This document shows positions 43,101 to 51,867 of a stretch of 64,000 nt of DNA, in pieces. Location of the stretch: assembly GCF_003347595.2 (NCBI RefSeq), contig NZ_QCZK02000024.1, positions 186,001 through 250,000 of the forward strand, read 5' to 3'. The notes below the pieces were generated by a model. The model worked only from the letters and a program-made list of their open reading frames with translations, searched no databases and was not told where the DNA came from. The position numbers and the translations under genes are program-made. Position 1 is the stretch's first letter. Each line of letters starts with the position of its first letter. The stretch comes from Botryobacter ruber (GTDB taxonomy: Bacteria > Bacteroidota > Bacteroidia > Cytophagales > Hymenobacteraceae).

Positions 43101-44414
43101 TTACTTCACCACCTCGCCATACAGGTCGAAGTCGGAGGAGTCGGTTATTTTCACGTTGGCGAAGTCGCCGATGCGCACGTAGGTGTCGGTAGCAGGTACA
43201 AGCACCTCGTTGTCTACTTCCGGCGAATCGAATTGCGTACGGCCTACGAAGTAGCCGCTTTCTTTGCGGTCGAACAGCACTTTGTAGGTGTTGCCTACTT
43301 TTTCCTCGTTCAGCTCTACCGAGATTCCCTGCTGCAGTTCCATAATGGCGTCGGCACGCTCCTGCTTCACGTCTTCCGGCACGTTGTCTTCTAAGGAGAA
43401 GGAGTGGGTGCTTTCTTCGTGAGAGTAGGTAAAGATGCCGAGGCGGTCGAAGCGGGTTTCTTCTACCCAGTCATACAGCTCCTGGAAATCCTGGTCTGTC
43501 TCGCCGGGGTGACCTGCGATGAGTGTGGTTCTTAAAGCAATATCCGGCACCCGCTGGCGGATGGCGTCAACGAGTTTGATGGTACGGCGCTTGCTGATGC
43601 CGCGGCGCATGGTTTTGAGCATGTTGTCGGAAACGTGCTGCAGCGGCATGTCGAGGTACTTGCAGATGTTGTCGCGCTCGTTCATCACGTCGAACACTTC
43701 CATCGGGAACTGCGACGGGTACGCGTACTGCATCCGTATCCAGTCGATGCCTTCCACATCCGAGAGGTGGCGGAGCAGGTCGGGCAGCTTGCGCTCGCCG
43801 TAATGCTGCAGGCCGTAGTAGGTCAGGTCCTGGGCAATAAGTATCAGTTCTTTGGTGCCCATGCTGGCCAGGCGCTTTGCTTCTTTTACCAGGTCCTCGA
43901 TCGGGCGGTCTACGTGCTTGCCACGCATCAGCGGGATGGCGCAGAACGAGCAGGGACGGTTACAACCTTCGGCAATTTTGAAGTAAGCAAAGTGTGATGG
44001 GGTGGTAATCAGACGCTCGCCCACCAGTTCGTGCTTGTAGTCCGCCTCCAGCTTTTTAAGCAGCTGCGGCATTTCGAGCGTACCGAAATAGGCATCCACC
44101 TGCGGTATCTCCACCTCCAGCGAATCTTTGTAGCGCTGCGAGAGGCAACCGGTTACGTATAATTTATCAATTGCACCAGCCTCCTTAGCGTCTGCATAGC
44201 GCAGAATGGTGTCGATGGATTCCTGCTTGGCATTGTCGATGAAGCCGCAGGTGTTGATGATGATAATATTGGAATCGTCTTTGTCGGATTCATGCGCCAC
44301 GTCCATCTGGTTGGCACGCAGCTGCCCCATCAGCACTTCCGAATCGACCAGGTTTTTGGAGCAACCCAGCGTAATGACGTTTACTTTATCTTTTTTGAGT
44401 GTTCTTACTTTCAC
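43101..44414 (-). CDS. rimO: Ribosomal protein S12 methylthiotransferase
   Basis: A 437-residue radical-SAM methylthiotransferase. The N-terminal UPF0004 domain has VITLGCSKNLVDSE and NTCGFIDNAKQES. The radical-SAM cluster is CNRPCSFCAIP, and the C-terminal TRAM domain ends IGDFANVKITDSSDFDLYGE. It adds a methylthio group to Asp89 of S12. The start is GTG at 44414; no ATG fits. A good -7 box lies at 44496-44503, giving an 80-nt leader. It lies near ftsY, rpmG and rpmB, a neighbourhood usual in the phylum. Confidence 0.97.
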   Translation of the reverse strand: MKVRTLKKDKVNVITLGCSKNLVDSEVLMGQLRANQMDVAHESDKDDSNIIIINTCGFIDNAKQESIDTILRYADAKEAGAIDKLYVTGCLSQRYKDSLEVEIPQVDAYFGTLEMPQLLKKLEADYKHELVGERLITTPSHFAYFKIAEGCNRPCSFCAIPLMRGKHVDRPIEDLVKEAKRLASMGTKELILIAQDLTYYGLQHYGERKLPDLLRHLSDVEGIDWIRMQYAYPSQFPMEVFDVMNERDNICKYLDMPLQHVSDNMLKTMRRGISKRRTIKLVDAIRQRVPDIALRTTLIAGHPGETDQDFQELYDWVEETRFDRLGIFTYSHEESTHSFSLEDNVPEDVKQERADAIMELQQGISVELNEEKVGNTYKVLFDRKESGYFVGRTQFDSPEVDNEVLVPATDTYVRIGDFANVKITDSSDFDLYGEVVK

Positions 44415-44495
44415 TTATGTAACTGTTATCGCGATAGTTCCTGAATACTGAAAACCATTGCGCGCCGGTAATAGTTCGTTTTGATAATCAGGGGG

Positions 44496-44503
44496 CAAAG
44501 GTA
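44496..44503 (-). promoter_or_regulatory. rimO promoter, -7 box TACCTTTG
   Basis: On the minus strand TACCTTTG matches TAnnTTTG and lies about 80 bp before the GTG of rimO. A -33 element is not clear. Confidence 0.5.
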
Positions 44504-44628
44504 CGGGAAGTTTGGGGAATAACAGAGTAAGGCGCGACGAGCCTTATTATTTTTTGCCACTTCAGCTGCAAAAAGACGTTCACCCCACTTGAAGGCAAAC
44601 GACTGAGAAAGTAGAACGCTGAAATACC

Positions 44629-44919
44629 TTAGCGTGGTTTTTTAGTTGGGTTTTGCCTTACATCAAACAAAGCCAGAATAATAATCTGTTCTTGCTTTAT
44701 TCTATAGAATACCCTCGTTTGCCTGGTTACCTGGAAACTAAAAATGTGTTTGTCAGCAACTTCAATTATACCTATCCTGGGAAACTCTTCCAATATATCC
44801 AGGAAATCAATTATCTTCTGCTCAAAAGCTTCTGCTACCTTTTCTCCCCACTCCTCTGTAATTTTGTTTCTGATGGAAGCATAGTTTCTTTCTGCTCGTT
44901 TGGTAAAAGAAATTTTCAT
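44629..44919 (-). CDS. RelE/ParE family toxin
   Basis: A 96-residue basic protein. The ParE/RelE fold is indicated by ISFTKRAERNYASIRNKITE, FEQKIIDFLDILEEFPRIGI and RQTRVFYRIKQEQIIILALF, then DVRQNPTKK. Its start overlaps the stop of the antitoxin gene by 4 bp, the standard antitoxin-toxin order. The pair is more AT-rich than the flanking genes, which suggests acquisition. Confidence 0.9.
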   Translation of the reverse strand: MKISFTKRAERNYASIRNKITEEWGEKVAEAFEQKIIDFLDILEEFPRIGIIEVADKHIFSFQVTRQTRVFYRIKQEQIIILALFDVRQNPTKKPR

Positions 44920-45149
44920 TTCCGTTTTCTGAAGATGGCTTCCCTGGCAATCAAATTTTCCTCCTCTTCTGATTCTTCGTAGGCCAACAACACCTCCCGC
45001 TTCTGTTCCTCTGTCAAGGAATTCCAGATGGCACCAGGGGTTTGGCTCTCCCTGCTCTTCAGGAAATCATAAAGGGCTTGCAGCAGCTCTTCATTCTGGA
45101 TTCGCTCTACGAGCTGATGTATGCTTATTTTTAACTCAATTGCTCCCAT
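44916..45149 (-). CDS. Antitoxin partner of RelE/ParE-type toxin
   Basis: A 77-residue acidic protein (IHQLVERIQNEELLQALYDF, LTEEQKREVLLAYEESEEEE), of the short helical type with a C-terminal EEEENLIAREAIF toxin-binding tail. No clear DNA-binding domain, so autoregulation may be partial. It overlaps the toxin by 4 bp and comes first, as expected. Identified mainly by context and composition. Confidence 0.82.
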   Translation of the reverse strand: MGAIELKISIHQLVERIQNEELLQALYDFLKSRESQTPGAIWNSLTEEQKREVLLAYEESEEEENLIAREAIFRKRK

Positions 45150-45244
45150 ATCAAAAGATTTAACCTGTTAATTTACGAATTAATGAAGATATTGATCACC
45201 CTAAAGTGGAATGAGAAAGCACCTTTCATACATGCCACAGCCCC

Positions 45245-46477
45245 TCAATGAAAGAACAGGTAAGCAATAAAGATTGCAGCCACAATACCCGCCAGGTCGG
45301 CCAGGAGGCCGCAGGTGAGGGCGTAGCGGGTTCTGCGGATGCCCACGGAACCAAAGTATACTGCCAGCACATAAAACGTGGTTTCGGTAGAGCCTTGTAT
45401 GGATGAAGCCAGCCGACCGACAAACGAATCTACACCATAGGTGTTCATGGCTTCTACCATCAGTCCACGGGCGCCACTGCCGCTTAAAGGCTTCATAAAG
45501 GCAACCGGCAAGGCCGGCACAAAGTCTGTGTTCAGGCCGGAAAGGCTGATCAGGTAACCAAGACCGTTCACCAGCATGTCCAGCGCGCCCGACGTCCGGA
45601 AAACGCCGATGGCTACCAGGATGGCCACCAGGTATGGGATGATGGTGATGGCTACGGAAAAGCCTTCCTTCGCTCCCTCAATAAACGCCTCATACACATT
45701 CACCTTCCGGATAAGGGCTAAGGCGACAAACGAAACAATGATGGAAAAGAGAATGACATTGCTCGCCACGCTGGAGATAACACTTACCTGCTCCTGCGGA
45801 ATGGTGCTGAAATAGTAAATAAGCCCGCCAATGAGCAGCAGCAATGTGCCCAGGTACGCCAGAATAACCGGGTTGAACAGGTTGATGCGCTGGTAAAGGG
45901 CCACGGCGATCAAACCCACCATGGTAGAAAAAAATGTAGCCAGCAAAATGGGAATGAAAATATCGGAAGGGTCGGCGGCGCCCAACTGCGCCCGGAATAC
46001 CATGATGCTGATCGGAATGATGGTGAGCCCGGAGGTGTTGAGCACCAGGAACATAATCTGGGCATTGGAGGCCCTGTCTTTGTCCGGATTCAGCTCCTGC
46101 ATCTCTTTCATGGCTTTCAGCCCGAGGGGCGTGGCCGCATTGTCCAGCCCCAGCATGTTAGCCGAAAAGTTCATCAGGATAGAACCGAACACCGGATGGT
46201 CCTTCGGCAGTTCCGGAAACAAACGACTGAAGAAAGGGCCTACGAGGCGGGCAAAAAGGGCTACCACGCCGCCACGCTCCCCCACCTTCATCAGCCCCAG
46301 CCACAGTGTCATTACCCCCGTCAGCCCCAGCGAAATCTCAAAACCCAGCTTGGCATTGTCGAAGGTACTGGCCACGAGCTTCTGGAAGATTTCAGTGTCC
46401 TGGAAGAACAGCAGCTGAAAGAGGGCAATGGCGAAAGCAATGAGAAAGAAGGCTGACCAGAGGTAGTTTAGAACCAT
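45245..46477 (-). CDS. Nucleoside recognition domain protein (fused SpmA/SpmB-like)
   Basis: A 410-residue membrane protein with about ten helices. The first half resembles SpmA (NMLGLDNAATPLGLKAMKEM; LNTSGLTIIPISIMVFRAQL) and the second SpmB (PYLVAILVAIGVFRTSGALD, FMKPLSGSGARGLMVEAM). The two Gate domains are separate genes in spore formers but fused here. The transported or sensed molecule is unknown. The ATG at 46477 is followed by a hydrophobic start. Confidence 0.9.
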   Translation of the reverse strand: MVLNYLWSAFFLIAFAIALFQLLFFQDTEIFQKLVASTFDNAKLGFEISLGLTGVMTLWLGLMKVGERGGVVALFARLVGPFFSRLFPELPKDHPVFGSILMNFSANMLGLDNAATPLGLKAMKEMQELNPDKDRASNAQIMFLVLNTSGLTIIPISIMVFRAQLGAADPSDIFIPILLATFFSTMVGLIAVALYQRINLFNPVILAYLGTLLLLIGGLIYYFSTIPQEQVSVISSVASNVILFSIIVSFVALALIRKVNVYEAFIEGAKEGFSVAITIIPYLVAILVAIGVFRTSGALDMLVNGLGYLISLSGLNTDFVPALPVAFMKPLSGSGARGLMVEAMNTYGVDSFVGRLASSIQGSTETTFYVLAVYFGSVGIRRTRYALTCGLLADLAGIVAAIFIAYLFFH

Positions 46478-46576
46478 GAGGTTGGTAAGGTTGCTATGAA
46501 TTTCAGAAAAGATACTGCACCTGCGGCATCAGGCTTACCGTCTACAACCGGTGGAAACCAATCTTAGCATGACAAG

Positions 46577-46606
46577 AGGAACAGAGGCTGTGGTGGCAGG
46601 TGCAGC
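46577..46606 (-). repeat. Dispersed ~30-bp repeat, orientation B
   Basis: AGGAACAGAGGCTGTGGTGG then CAGGTGCAGC. It matches the core fully and lies between two minus-strand genes. Confidence 0.85.
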
Positions 46607-46626
46607 GAAGGAAAAATTTATTAAAA

Positions 46627-47169
46627 CTAATACACCGCATCATAATTCACCAGGAACTCCACCTCCGTCACTTCCCCCTCCTTTACCTCCACCGGGAAAA
46701 TGTTATTCTGCCCGTCGAAGAGATTGGCATATAAACCTTTTGGCTCTTTCGTGAAGATGGAGTAGCGGCCAGGCTTTAAGCTGACGGAGAAATTGCCGTT
46801 GGCATCAGTCGTAACCTGGGCAACTTGTTTGGTTTTGATATTGGAGTAAAAAACACCTTCAGTGGTGGTTACCTGGGAGGCATTGGTGAGTTCGTAGATG
46901 AACACCTGCCGCTGCACACCACGCTTGTTGCTGGTGCGGGGCACGTCCGGGGAAGGCATCTGGTTGCCGCTTTCGTAGTAGATCTTTCCTTTGATGCCTT
47001 GTTGAATGGGTGCCTGGTTATCCTGTGCCTGCTCGCTGGAGGTGTCCTGCTTTACCATGCCTTGTGCTGTGGCGGAATCGGAAGCGCTGTACTGCTCATG
47101 CCCGGGCTGCTGTTTGCTGCCATTGCATGCCGCTATGAAGAATAGCAGTATAACCAACGCTTCTTTCAT
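46627..47169 (-). CDS. Lipoprotein with carboxypeptidase-regulatory-like domain
   Basis: A 180-residue protein. Lipoprotein signal MKEALVILLFFIAACNG (Cys15), then a polar linker rich in Ser/Gln/Asp (about 20-55). A single beta-sandwich follows: GIKGKIYYESGNQMPSPDVP, TTDANGNFSVSLKPGRYSIF, PVEVKEGEVTEVEFLVNYDA. Probably an outer-membrane or periplasmic binding protein; function unknown. It ends 7 bp before ftsY's 3' end on the same strand, so it follows ftsY's neighbourhood in reverse order. Confidence 0.75.
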   Translation of the reverse strand: MKEALVILLFFIAACNGSKQQPGHEQYSASDSATAQGMVKQDTSSEQAQDNQAPIQQGIKGKIYYESGNQMPSPDVPRTSNKRGVQRQVFIYELTNASQVTTTEGVFYSNIKTKQVAQVTTDANGNFSVSLKPGRYSIFTKEPKGLYANLFDGQNNIFPVEVKEGEVTEVEFLVNYDAVY

Positions 47170-47175
47170 ACTTCA

Positions 47176-48141
47176 TTATTTTTTAAGCGAGAAGAACGAC
47201 TCTACAAATTCCTGCTTGTCGAACACCTGCAGGTCTTCAATCTTTTCGCCGACGCCTATGTATTTAACCGGTATCTTGAACTCATCGGATATCCCAATAA
47301 CCACGCCACCTTTGGCGGTGCCGTCGAGTTTGGTAATGGCCATGGCCGTCACATCGGTAGCTTTGGTAAACTCGCGTGCCTGCACCAGGGCGTTCTGCCC
47401 GGTACTGCCATCCAGCACCAGCAGCACTTCCTGCGGCGCATCCGGAATAACCTTCTGCATCACGCGTTTGATCTTGGCAAGCTCGTTCATCAGGTTCACC
47501 TTGTTGTGCAGACGGCCAGCTGTATCGATGATCACCACGTCGGCATTCATGTCTACGCCCTTCTTTACAGCATCGTAGGCGACAGAGGCAGGATCGGTGT
47601 TCATGCCGTGCGAGATAACCGGAACGCCTACGCGTTCGCCCCAGATAATGAGTTGGTCTACGGCAGCGGCCCGGAAGGTATCGGCTGCTCCTAACACCAC
47701 TTTCTTACCGGCACGATGGAACTGGGCAGCCAGCTTCCCGATGGTAGTGGTTTTGCCTACACCGTTCACGCCTACCACCATAATCACGAAAGGCTTTACA
47801 TTGGCAGGCAACACAAAGGCATCACCGGCTTCGCCTTCATTGTTCTCCTCCAGCAGGGCTGCAATCTCCTCGCGCAGAATGCGGTCGAGCTCGGAGGTAT
47901 TTACGTATTTATCACGCGCCACACGCTTTTCGATGCGGTCGATGATTTTAACGGTTGTGTCTACGCCTACATCCGCATGCACCAGGATCTCTTCCAGTTC
48001 GTCGAGCACTTCTACGTCTACCGTAGATTTACCCATAACAGCTTTGTTGAGCTGTCCGAAAAAGCTGGTTTTGGTTTTCTCCAGACCTTTATCCAGAGAC
48101 TCTTTTTTCTTTTCTTTTCCGAAAAAGTCAAAAATTCCCAT
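47176..48141 (-). CDS. ftsY: Signal recognition particle receptor FtsY
   Basis: A 321-residue protein from the ATG at 48141 (the frame extends three codons to a TTG). The N domain is helical (about 20-105). The G domain has [15 protein letters not shown] (P-loop), [40 protein letters not shown] and the C-terminal [12 protein letters not shown]. It receives SRP-ribosome complexes at the membrane. The acidic A domain is very short, as in many Bacteroidota. It lies downstream of DUF4295 and rpmG in the conserved phylum order. Confidence 0.97.
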   Translation of the reverse strand: MGIFDFFGKEKKKESLDKGLEKTKTSFFGQLNKAVMGKSTVDVEVLDELEEILVHADVGVDTTVKIIDRIEKRVARDKYVNTSELDRILREEIAALLEENNEGEAGDAFVLPANVKPFVIMVVGVNGVGKTTTIGKLAAQFHRAGKKVVLGAADTFRAAAVDQLIIWGERVGVPVISHGMNTDPASVAYDAVKKGVDMNADVVIIDTAGRLHNKVNLMNELAKIKRVMQKVIPDAPQEVLLVLDGSTGQNALVQAREFTKATDVTAMAITKLDGTAKGGVVIGISDEFKIPVKYIGVGEKIEDLQVFDKQEFVESFFSLKK

Positions 48142-48193
48142 CTTAAGCAATGTAGGGTGAACAAACGTTGTCTAACGACATGGTAATATACCA

Positions 48194-48219
48194 AAAAAGT
48201 CCCAATAAAGGGACTTTTT
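48194..48219 (-). terminator. Hairpin between DUF4295 gene and ftsY
   Basis: AAAAAGTCCC pairs with GGGACTTTTT across AATAAA. It lies on the minus strand between the DUF4295 stop and the ftsY start and could partly end the ribosomal transcript. Confidence 0.75.
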
Positions 48220-48256
48220 CAAATACACTATCTATAAATAAGTAGAGTAGGCTATA

Positions 48257-48409
48257 CTATTTAGCAAGATATTCCTGTACTTTATCAACAGGCACCATTT
48301 CTTCTTTAAAAGTGTAAGCTCCGGTTTTAGGAGACTTCACAGCTTTAATTATTTTAGCCCAGTCTTTACCTGTAGCGGTTTTCAGGGTTGCAACTACCTT
48401 CTTAGCCAT
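48257..48409 (-). CDS. DUF4295 family small protein
   Basis: A 50-residue basic protein: MAKKVVATLKTATGKDWAKI, then IKAVKSPKTGAYTFKEEM, ending VPVDKVQEYLAK. It begins 2 bp after the rpmG stop (48412) and is found in that place across the Bacteroidota, so it is likely a ribosome-associated protein. Function not shown. It lies in an rpmG-DUF4295-ftsY run. Confidence 0.9.
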   Translation of the reverse strand: MAKKVVATLKTATGKDWAKIIKAVKSPKTGAYTFKEEMVPVDKVQEYLAK

Positions 48410-48411
48410 GG

Positions 48412-48600
48412 TTATTTAATTTCTTTATGTACAGTAACTTTTTTCAATACAGGGTTATACTTCTTAAGCTCAAGACGCTCAGGAGTGTTTTTTCTGTTTT
48501 TGGTAGTGATGTACCTTGAAGTTCCAGGTGCACCAGATGCTTTATGCTCTGTGCATTCCATGATTACCTGGATTCTATTACCTTTTGCTTTTTTAGCCAT
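48412..48600 (-). CDS. rpmG: 50S ribosomal protein L33
   Basis: A 62-residue protein beginning [20 protein letters not shown], with [20 protein letters not shown] and the basic end VTVHKEIK. One Cys (Cys16) is left of the usual zinc set, so this is the C- (non-zinc) form. A 2-bp gap follows to the DUF4295 gene. Upstream of it lie a repeat and the terminator of rpmB, so rpmG has its own promoter. Confidence 0.97.
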   Translation of the reverse strand: MAKKAKGNRIQVIMECTEHKASGAPGTSRYITTKNRKNTPERLELKKYNPVLKKVTVHKEIK

Positions 48601-48702
48601 CTCAACAGTAATTTTTTATTTAGGACTGCAAATATACAAGCTTAAATCCTTTATTACAAACTATATAAAATTTTTATTACAGTAATTCTGCATCGTGCTT
48701 TT

Positions 48703-48735
48703 CTGCACCTGCCACCACAGCCTTAGCACCTGCTG
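48703..48735 (+). repeat. Dispersed ~30-bp repeat, orientation A
   Basis: CTGCACCTGCCACCACAGCC followed by TTAGCACCTGCTG. It has a 3-6-bp insertion relative to the consensus right end. Confidence 0.8.
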
Positions 48736-48791
48736 CTTCCCCGCTAAGCCACAACCACGTCCCGTAAACGGATAATGCAGCAGCAGCCGGA

Positions 48792-48846
48792 TAAAAAACA
48801 GCAACGGAGCGAGCCGCAACTGCAAAACAGTAGCTCACTCCGTTGC
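48792..48846 (-). terminator. rpmB terminator (minus strand)
   Basis: GCAACGGAGCGAGC and GCTCACTCCGTTGC pair with one mismatch, and on the minus strand a TGTTTTTTA tract follows. Confidence 0.8.
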
Positions 48847-48956
48847 CGGGAAATGCTTTATTTTGAAGATGGCTTGTCCGGACCTGTGACGAAGCAGCGG
48901 CCGCTATACAGCCACCGTGCAGCTCAGAAGCTGACGCACCAGCACAAGACTAAAAT

Positions 48957-49196
48957 CTAGAATACGATGTAGCCTTGCTCTACTGCTTTTTTCAGCACAG
49001 CAGAAATGCCATTCTTGTTGATAGTTCTTAAAGCTGAAGTAGAAACTTTCAGGGTAACCCATGCATCTTCTTCAGGAATGTAGAAACGCTTCTTCTGAAG
49101 GTTTGGATAGAACTTACGCTTGGTTTTATTATTAGCGTGCGAAACGTTGTTACCTACGCGTACTCTTTTTCCGGTTAAATCGCAAACTCGTGCCAT
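48957..49196 (-). CDS. rpmB: 50S ribosomal protein L28
   Basis: A 79-residue protein: [59 protein letters not shown], ending VEQGYIVF. One Cys at residue 5. Normal length. It is followed by a terminator and a dispersed repeat, so it is separated from rpmG. Confidence 0.97.
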   Translation of the reverse strand: MARVCDLTGKRVRVGNNVSHANNKTKRKFYPNLQKKRFYIPEEDAWVTLKVSTSALRTINKNGISAVLKKAVEQGYIVF

Positions 49197-49328
49197 CTTA
49201 TATTCTTTCTAATTTATTTCAATAGGGGTGCAAATATCTGTAAAAAGATACAGAAAGTCAAAGACATGAGAAATATTTTTCTAAAAACTGATCCGGCTCC
49301 GGCTACACACATCAATTAAGCGCTGCTC

Positions 49329-49508
49329 CTACTGCTTCTCCTCCTTCCCGCCTGGCGCCTTGGCAGCTCCTTTCCGGAAGCCATAGGGGCAATGGCGGCA
49401 GCCGTTCTGGCAGCAATAGCCGCGTTTCAGGTGGTAGCTGGCCGTAAAAACCAGTACCCCCTGCTCGTTCAGGTAATAATCTTCTCCTTCTTTCAGATGT
49501 TGCCCCAT
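49329..49508 (-). CDS. DUF5522 family Cys-rich small protein
   Basis: A 59-residue protein. It begins MGQHLKEGEDYYLNEQGVLV, then FTASYHLKRGYCCQNGCRHC, then PYGFRKGAAK. The motif Y-C-C-Q-N-G-C-R-H-C-P-Y is a probable metal site or redox centre, matching the DUF5522 pattern. The ATG is at 49508 and the stop at 49329. Monocistronic; function unknown. Confidence 0.82.
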   Translation of the reverse strand: MGQHLKEGEDYYLNEQGVLVFTASYHLKRGYCCQNGCRHCPYGFRKGAAKAPGGKEEKQ

Positions 49509-49659
49509 TTTGCCCGATTTTCTACAAACAGCTGTTTATCTGATATTTTAGTTAAATATATTTTTTTTGCACAACAAACCACACATTTAATCGTTATATT
49601 TTAAACTTGATTAATCCTGTTTTATCAACATACTCTTTTACTAACCTAAATTTTTACTT

Positions 49660-49968
49660 ATGGCTACCAATTCCACTCTTGCAGAAGTAATCCATTCGAT
49701 GCGTAGCCGCGGCTACCTGACCACCTTCACGATACAGCATGACTGTATTTTCTGCCCCGAACTCGACACCACCATTGCCCCTGGCAGCCTGACCCTGATG
49801 GAGCAGCACGAAGTAAAAGCCCTTGACAAAGTAACCAAGCGCGAGGTGTACGGGTTCAGAACGCCAGAAAACGTGCTGGGCATTATGACCAACGCCTACG
49901 CCGATTTTGATCACAAAGGGTTTACGGCAGTCTTTAGCCAGTGCAGTCAACGGCAAAGGCAAAGGTAG
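49660..49968 (+). CDS. Small conserved protein, often labelled PRPP synthetase-like
   Basis: A 102-residue protein: LAEVIHSMRSRGYLTTFTIQ, HDCIFCPELDTTIAPGSLTL, HEVKALDKVTKREVYGFRT, and VLGIMTNAYADF. This is the small family found in Bacteroidota that often carries the name phosphoribosylpyrophosphate synthetase, but it is far too short and has no PRPP-binding loop. A Cys pair CIFC is present. AT-rich leader upstream; function unknown. Confidence 0.78.
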   Translation: MATNSTLAEVIHSMRSRGYLTTFTIQHDCIFCPELDTTIAPGSLTLMEQHEVKALDKVTKREVYGFRTPENVLGIMTNAYADFDHKGFTAVFSQCSQRQRQR

Positions 49969-50288
49969 CGGAATGTTTAGTTAAGACAGACTTCTGATTT
50001 CATTTTGCCCACATCCCTCCTCCGCCTGTAGTTAACTGACCTGGTTTTTCAAAAACTTCCGTTATAGCATTAACCTGCTGACAGCTTGTTTTGCCCCGGC
50101 TCAAAACCGGAACACCTGCTTTGAGCCGGGGCAAAACAAGGGCCTGCCATAGTAACGCCTGCCTGCACATAAAAGCAGGTGTATTTAATTACTTTTACAA
50201 CCATTCCTGCTAAATTCTGTAATAATTCTACAGGCCGTTTAGCTACCGCCGTCACCAAACCTTTTGTGAAATAACATAAGCTATCACT
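49969..50288. other. Intergenic region with long inverted repeat, upstream of rocD
   Basis: 320 bp. The inverted repeat at 50085-50140 is its main feature. The rest is AT-rich leader of rocD (TAATTACTTT, TTTAGCTA). Confidence 0.5.
50085..50140. repeat. 21-bp inverted repeat with 14-bp loop
   Basis: CTTGTTTTGCCCCGGCTCAA(A) at 50085-50105 pairs with 50120-50140. It has a GC-rich centre and no T-tract after it. It may end transcription weakly or mark an insertion remnant. Confidence 0.88.
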
Positions 50289-51530
50289 ATGAATATGCAA
50301 GCGATCACGTCGAGCCAGGAGGCTATTGCTATCGAATATAAATATGGCGCCCACAATTACCATCCGATACCGGTAGTCTTAACACGGGGCGAAGGTATAT
50401 TTCTGTGGGATGTGGAAGGCAAGCGCTACTATGATTTTTTGTCGGCCTACAGCGCTGTGAACCAGGGCCACTGCCACCCTAAAATAATCGGGGCGCTTAC
50501 CCTGCAGGCGCAGCAACTCACCCTTACCTCCCGCGCCTTTTACAACGATAAGTTGGGCGTGGCCGAAAAGTATATCTGCGAGTACTTCGGGTACGACAAA
50601 GCCCTGTATATGAACTCCGGTGCCGAGGCTGTAGAAACCGCTATTAAACTGGCGCGCAAATGGGGTTACCTGCAGAAAGGCATTCCGCCGCACAATGCCG
50701 AAATCATTGTTGTAGAACATAACTTCCATGGCCGCACCACCGGTATCATCTCTTTCTCCACCGACCCCGTCTCTACCAAAGGCTTCGGACCGTACATGCC
50801 TGGCTACAAGGTAATTCCCTACAACGACCTGGCAGCGCTGGAAGAGGCCCTGCAGGAGAACCCCAACGTGTGCGGTTTCCTGGTAGAACCGATCCAGGGA
50901 GAGGCTGGTGTGGTGGTGCCTGATGAAGGATACCTGGCCAAGGCGCATGCGCTCTGCAAAGAATACAGCGTGCTGCTGATGGCCGACGAAATACAAACCG
51001 GCATTGGACGCACCGGCCAGATACTCGCCAGTTGCTACGACGCTGTACACGCCGATATCCTGATACTGGGCAAAGCGTTGTCGGGTGGTGTGCTGCCGGT
51101 GTCGGCGGTGCTGGCGAATGATGATATTATGCTGTGTATCCAGCCTGGCGAGCATGGCTCTACATTTGGGGGCAACCCATTGGCAGCAGCCGTAGCTATA
51201 GCTGCGCTGGAAGTGATCAAAGAAGAGAACCTGACGGAGAACGCCCGGATACTGGGAGAAATTTTCCGGGAGCGGATGGAGCGCCTGAGGGAGAAACGCC
51301 CGGAACTCGTGACACTGGTACGCGGCAAGGGACTGCTGAATGCTGTGGTCATAGAACCCACAGCCGACGAACGTACGGCCTGGGATGTGTGCGTGGAGCT
51401 AAAGGAAAACGGGCTGCTCGCCAAACCAACCCACGGCGACATCATCCGCTTTGCCCCACCGCTGGTTATCACAGAGGAGCAACTGCATGCCTGCTGCGAT
51501 ATTATCGAGGAAGTGATTCTGAATTTTTGA
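50289..51530 (+). CDS. rocD: Ornithine--oxo-acid transaminase
   Basis: A 413-residue PLP enzyme. Motifs include [74 protein letters not shown] and the Schiff-base Lys in [19 protein letters not shown]. It transfers the delta-amino group of ornithine to 2-oxoglutarate, giving glutamate-5-semialdehyde, in arginine or proline metabolism. The first Met is at 50289, another two codons on. Monocistronic with a MITE-like element behind it. Confidence 0.96.
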   Translation: MNMQAITSSQEAIAIEYKYGAHNYHPIPVVLTRGEGIFLWDVEGKRYYDFLSAYSAVNQGHCHPKIIGALTLQAQQLTLTSRAFYNDKLGVAEKYICEYFGYDKALYMNSGAEAVETAIKLARKWGYLQKGIPPHNAEIIVVEHNFHGRTTGIISFSTDPVSTKGFGPYMPGYKVIPYNDLAALEEALQENPNVCGFLVEPIQGEAGVVVPDEGYLAKAHALCKEYSVLLMADEIQTGIGRTGQILASCYDAVHADILILGKALSGGVLPVSAVLANDDIMLCIQPGEHGSTFGGNPLAAAVAIAALEVIKEENLTENARILGEIFRERMERLREKRPELVTLVRGKGLLNAVVIEPTADERTAWDVCVELKENGLLAKPTHGDIIRFAPPLVITEEQLHACCDIIEEVILNF

Positions 51531-51547
51531 TCCGCCGTGTAGGGACA

Positions 51548-51710
51548 GGTCGGGACCCAATGCCGTCAACTTAAGAAAAACTAAAGGTTATTGTCATTTC
51601 GACCAACGGGAGAAATCTGGGTTAATTAGCAAAAAAGGCAATATATCAGATCTCTCACTGCGTTCGAGATGACAATTTAATCCTTAAGTTGACGGCATTG
51701 GGTCGGGACC
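51548..51710. mobile_element. 143-bp MITE-like element with 18-bp inverted ends and 10-bp target duplication
   Basis: Element 51558-51700 has ends CAATGCCGTCAACTTAAG and its exact complement at 51683-51700. It is flanked by direct repeats GGTCGGGACC at 51548-51557 and 51701-51710. The inside holds a second inverted pair (about 51591-51619 and 51650-51677, ATTGTCAT..TCGA..) of the type seen as an intergenic element in Cytophagales. It encodes no protein. Confidence 0.85.
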
Positions 51711-51756
51711 TGTCCAATCGTTCCCGATCCAATCCTACCCCAGACTCATATTAATT

Positions 51757-51785
51757 TGCTGCATCAGCCACCACAGCCTCTGCTC
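51757..51785 (+). repeat. Dispersed ~30-bp repeat, orientation A
   Basis: TGCTGCATCAGCCACCACAG then CCTCTGCTC. It lies between the MITE-like element and the palindrome. Confidence 0.8.
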
Positions 51786-51826
51786 TAATGCATGACTGGT
51801 CCTGCACAATTGCCGGTGCACGATTC

Positions 51827-51846
51827 GGGCAGGTCGCGACCTGCCC
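51827..51846. repeat. 20-bp perfect palindrome
   Basis: GGGCAGGTCGCGACCTGCCC with CTACAC after it. It is a paralogue, in reverse orientation, of the GGACAGGTC..GACCTGTCC palindrome into which the MITE inserted at 51543-51715. Confidence 0.88.
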
Positions 51847-51867
51847 CTACACAATATATTTTCGCTA

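Larger units (their letters stand above)
48601..48956. other. Intergenic region between rpmB and rpmG
   Basis: 356 bp on the minus strand, holding the rpmB terminator (48792-48846), one dispersed repeat (48703-48735) and an AT-rich segment (48605-48690) that is the probable rpmG promoter. Confidence 0.6.

Noticed and set aside
44428-44437. TATCGCGATA palindrome upstream of rimO as an operator
   Set aside because: Only 10 bp, single occurrence noticed, no linked regulator.
44528-44552. TAAGGC/GCCTTA hairpin as a terminator
   Set aside because: The T-run lies on the plus strand, where no gene precedes it; on the minus strand there is no T-run after the stem. It may be incidental.
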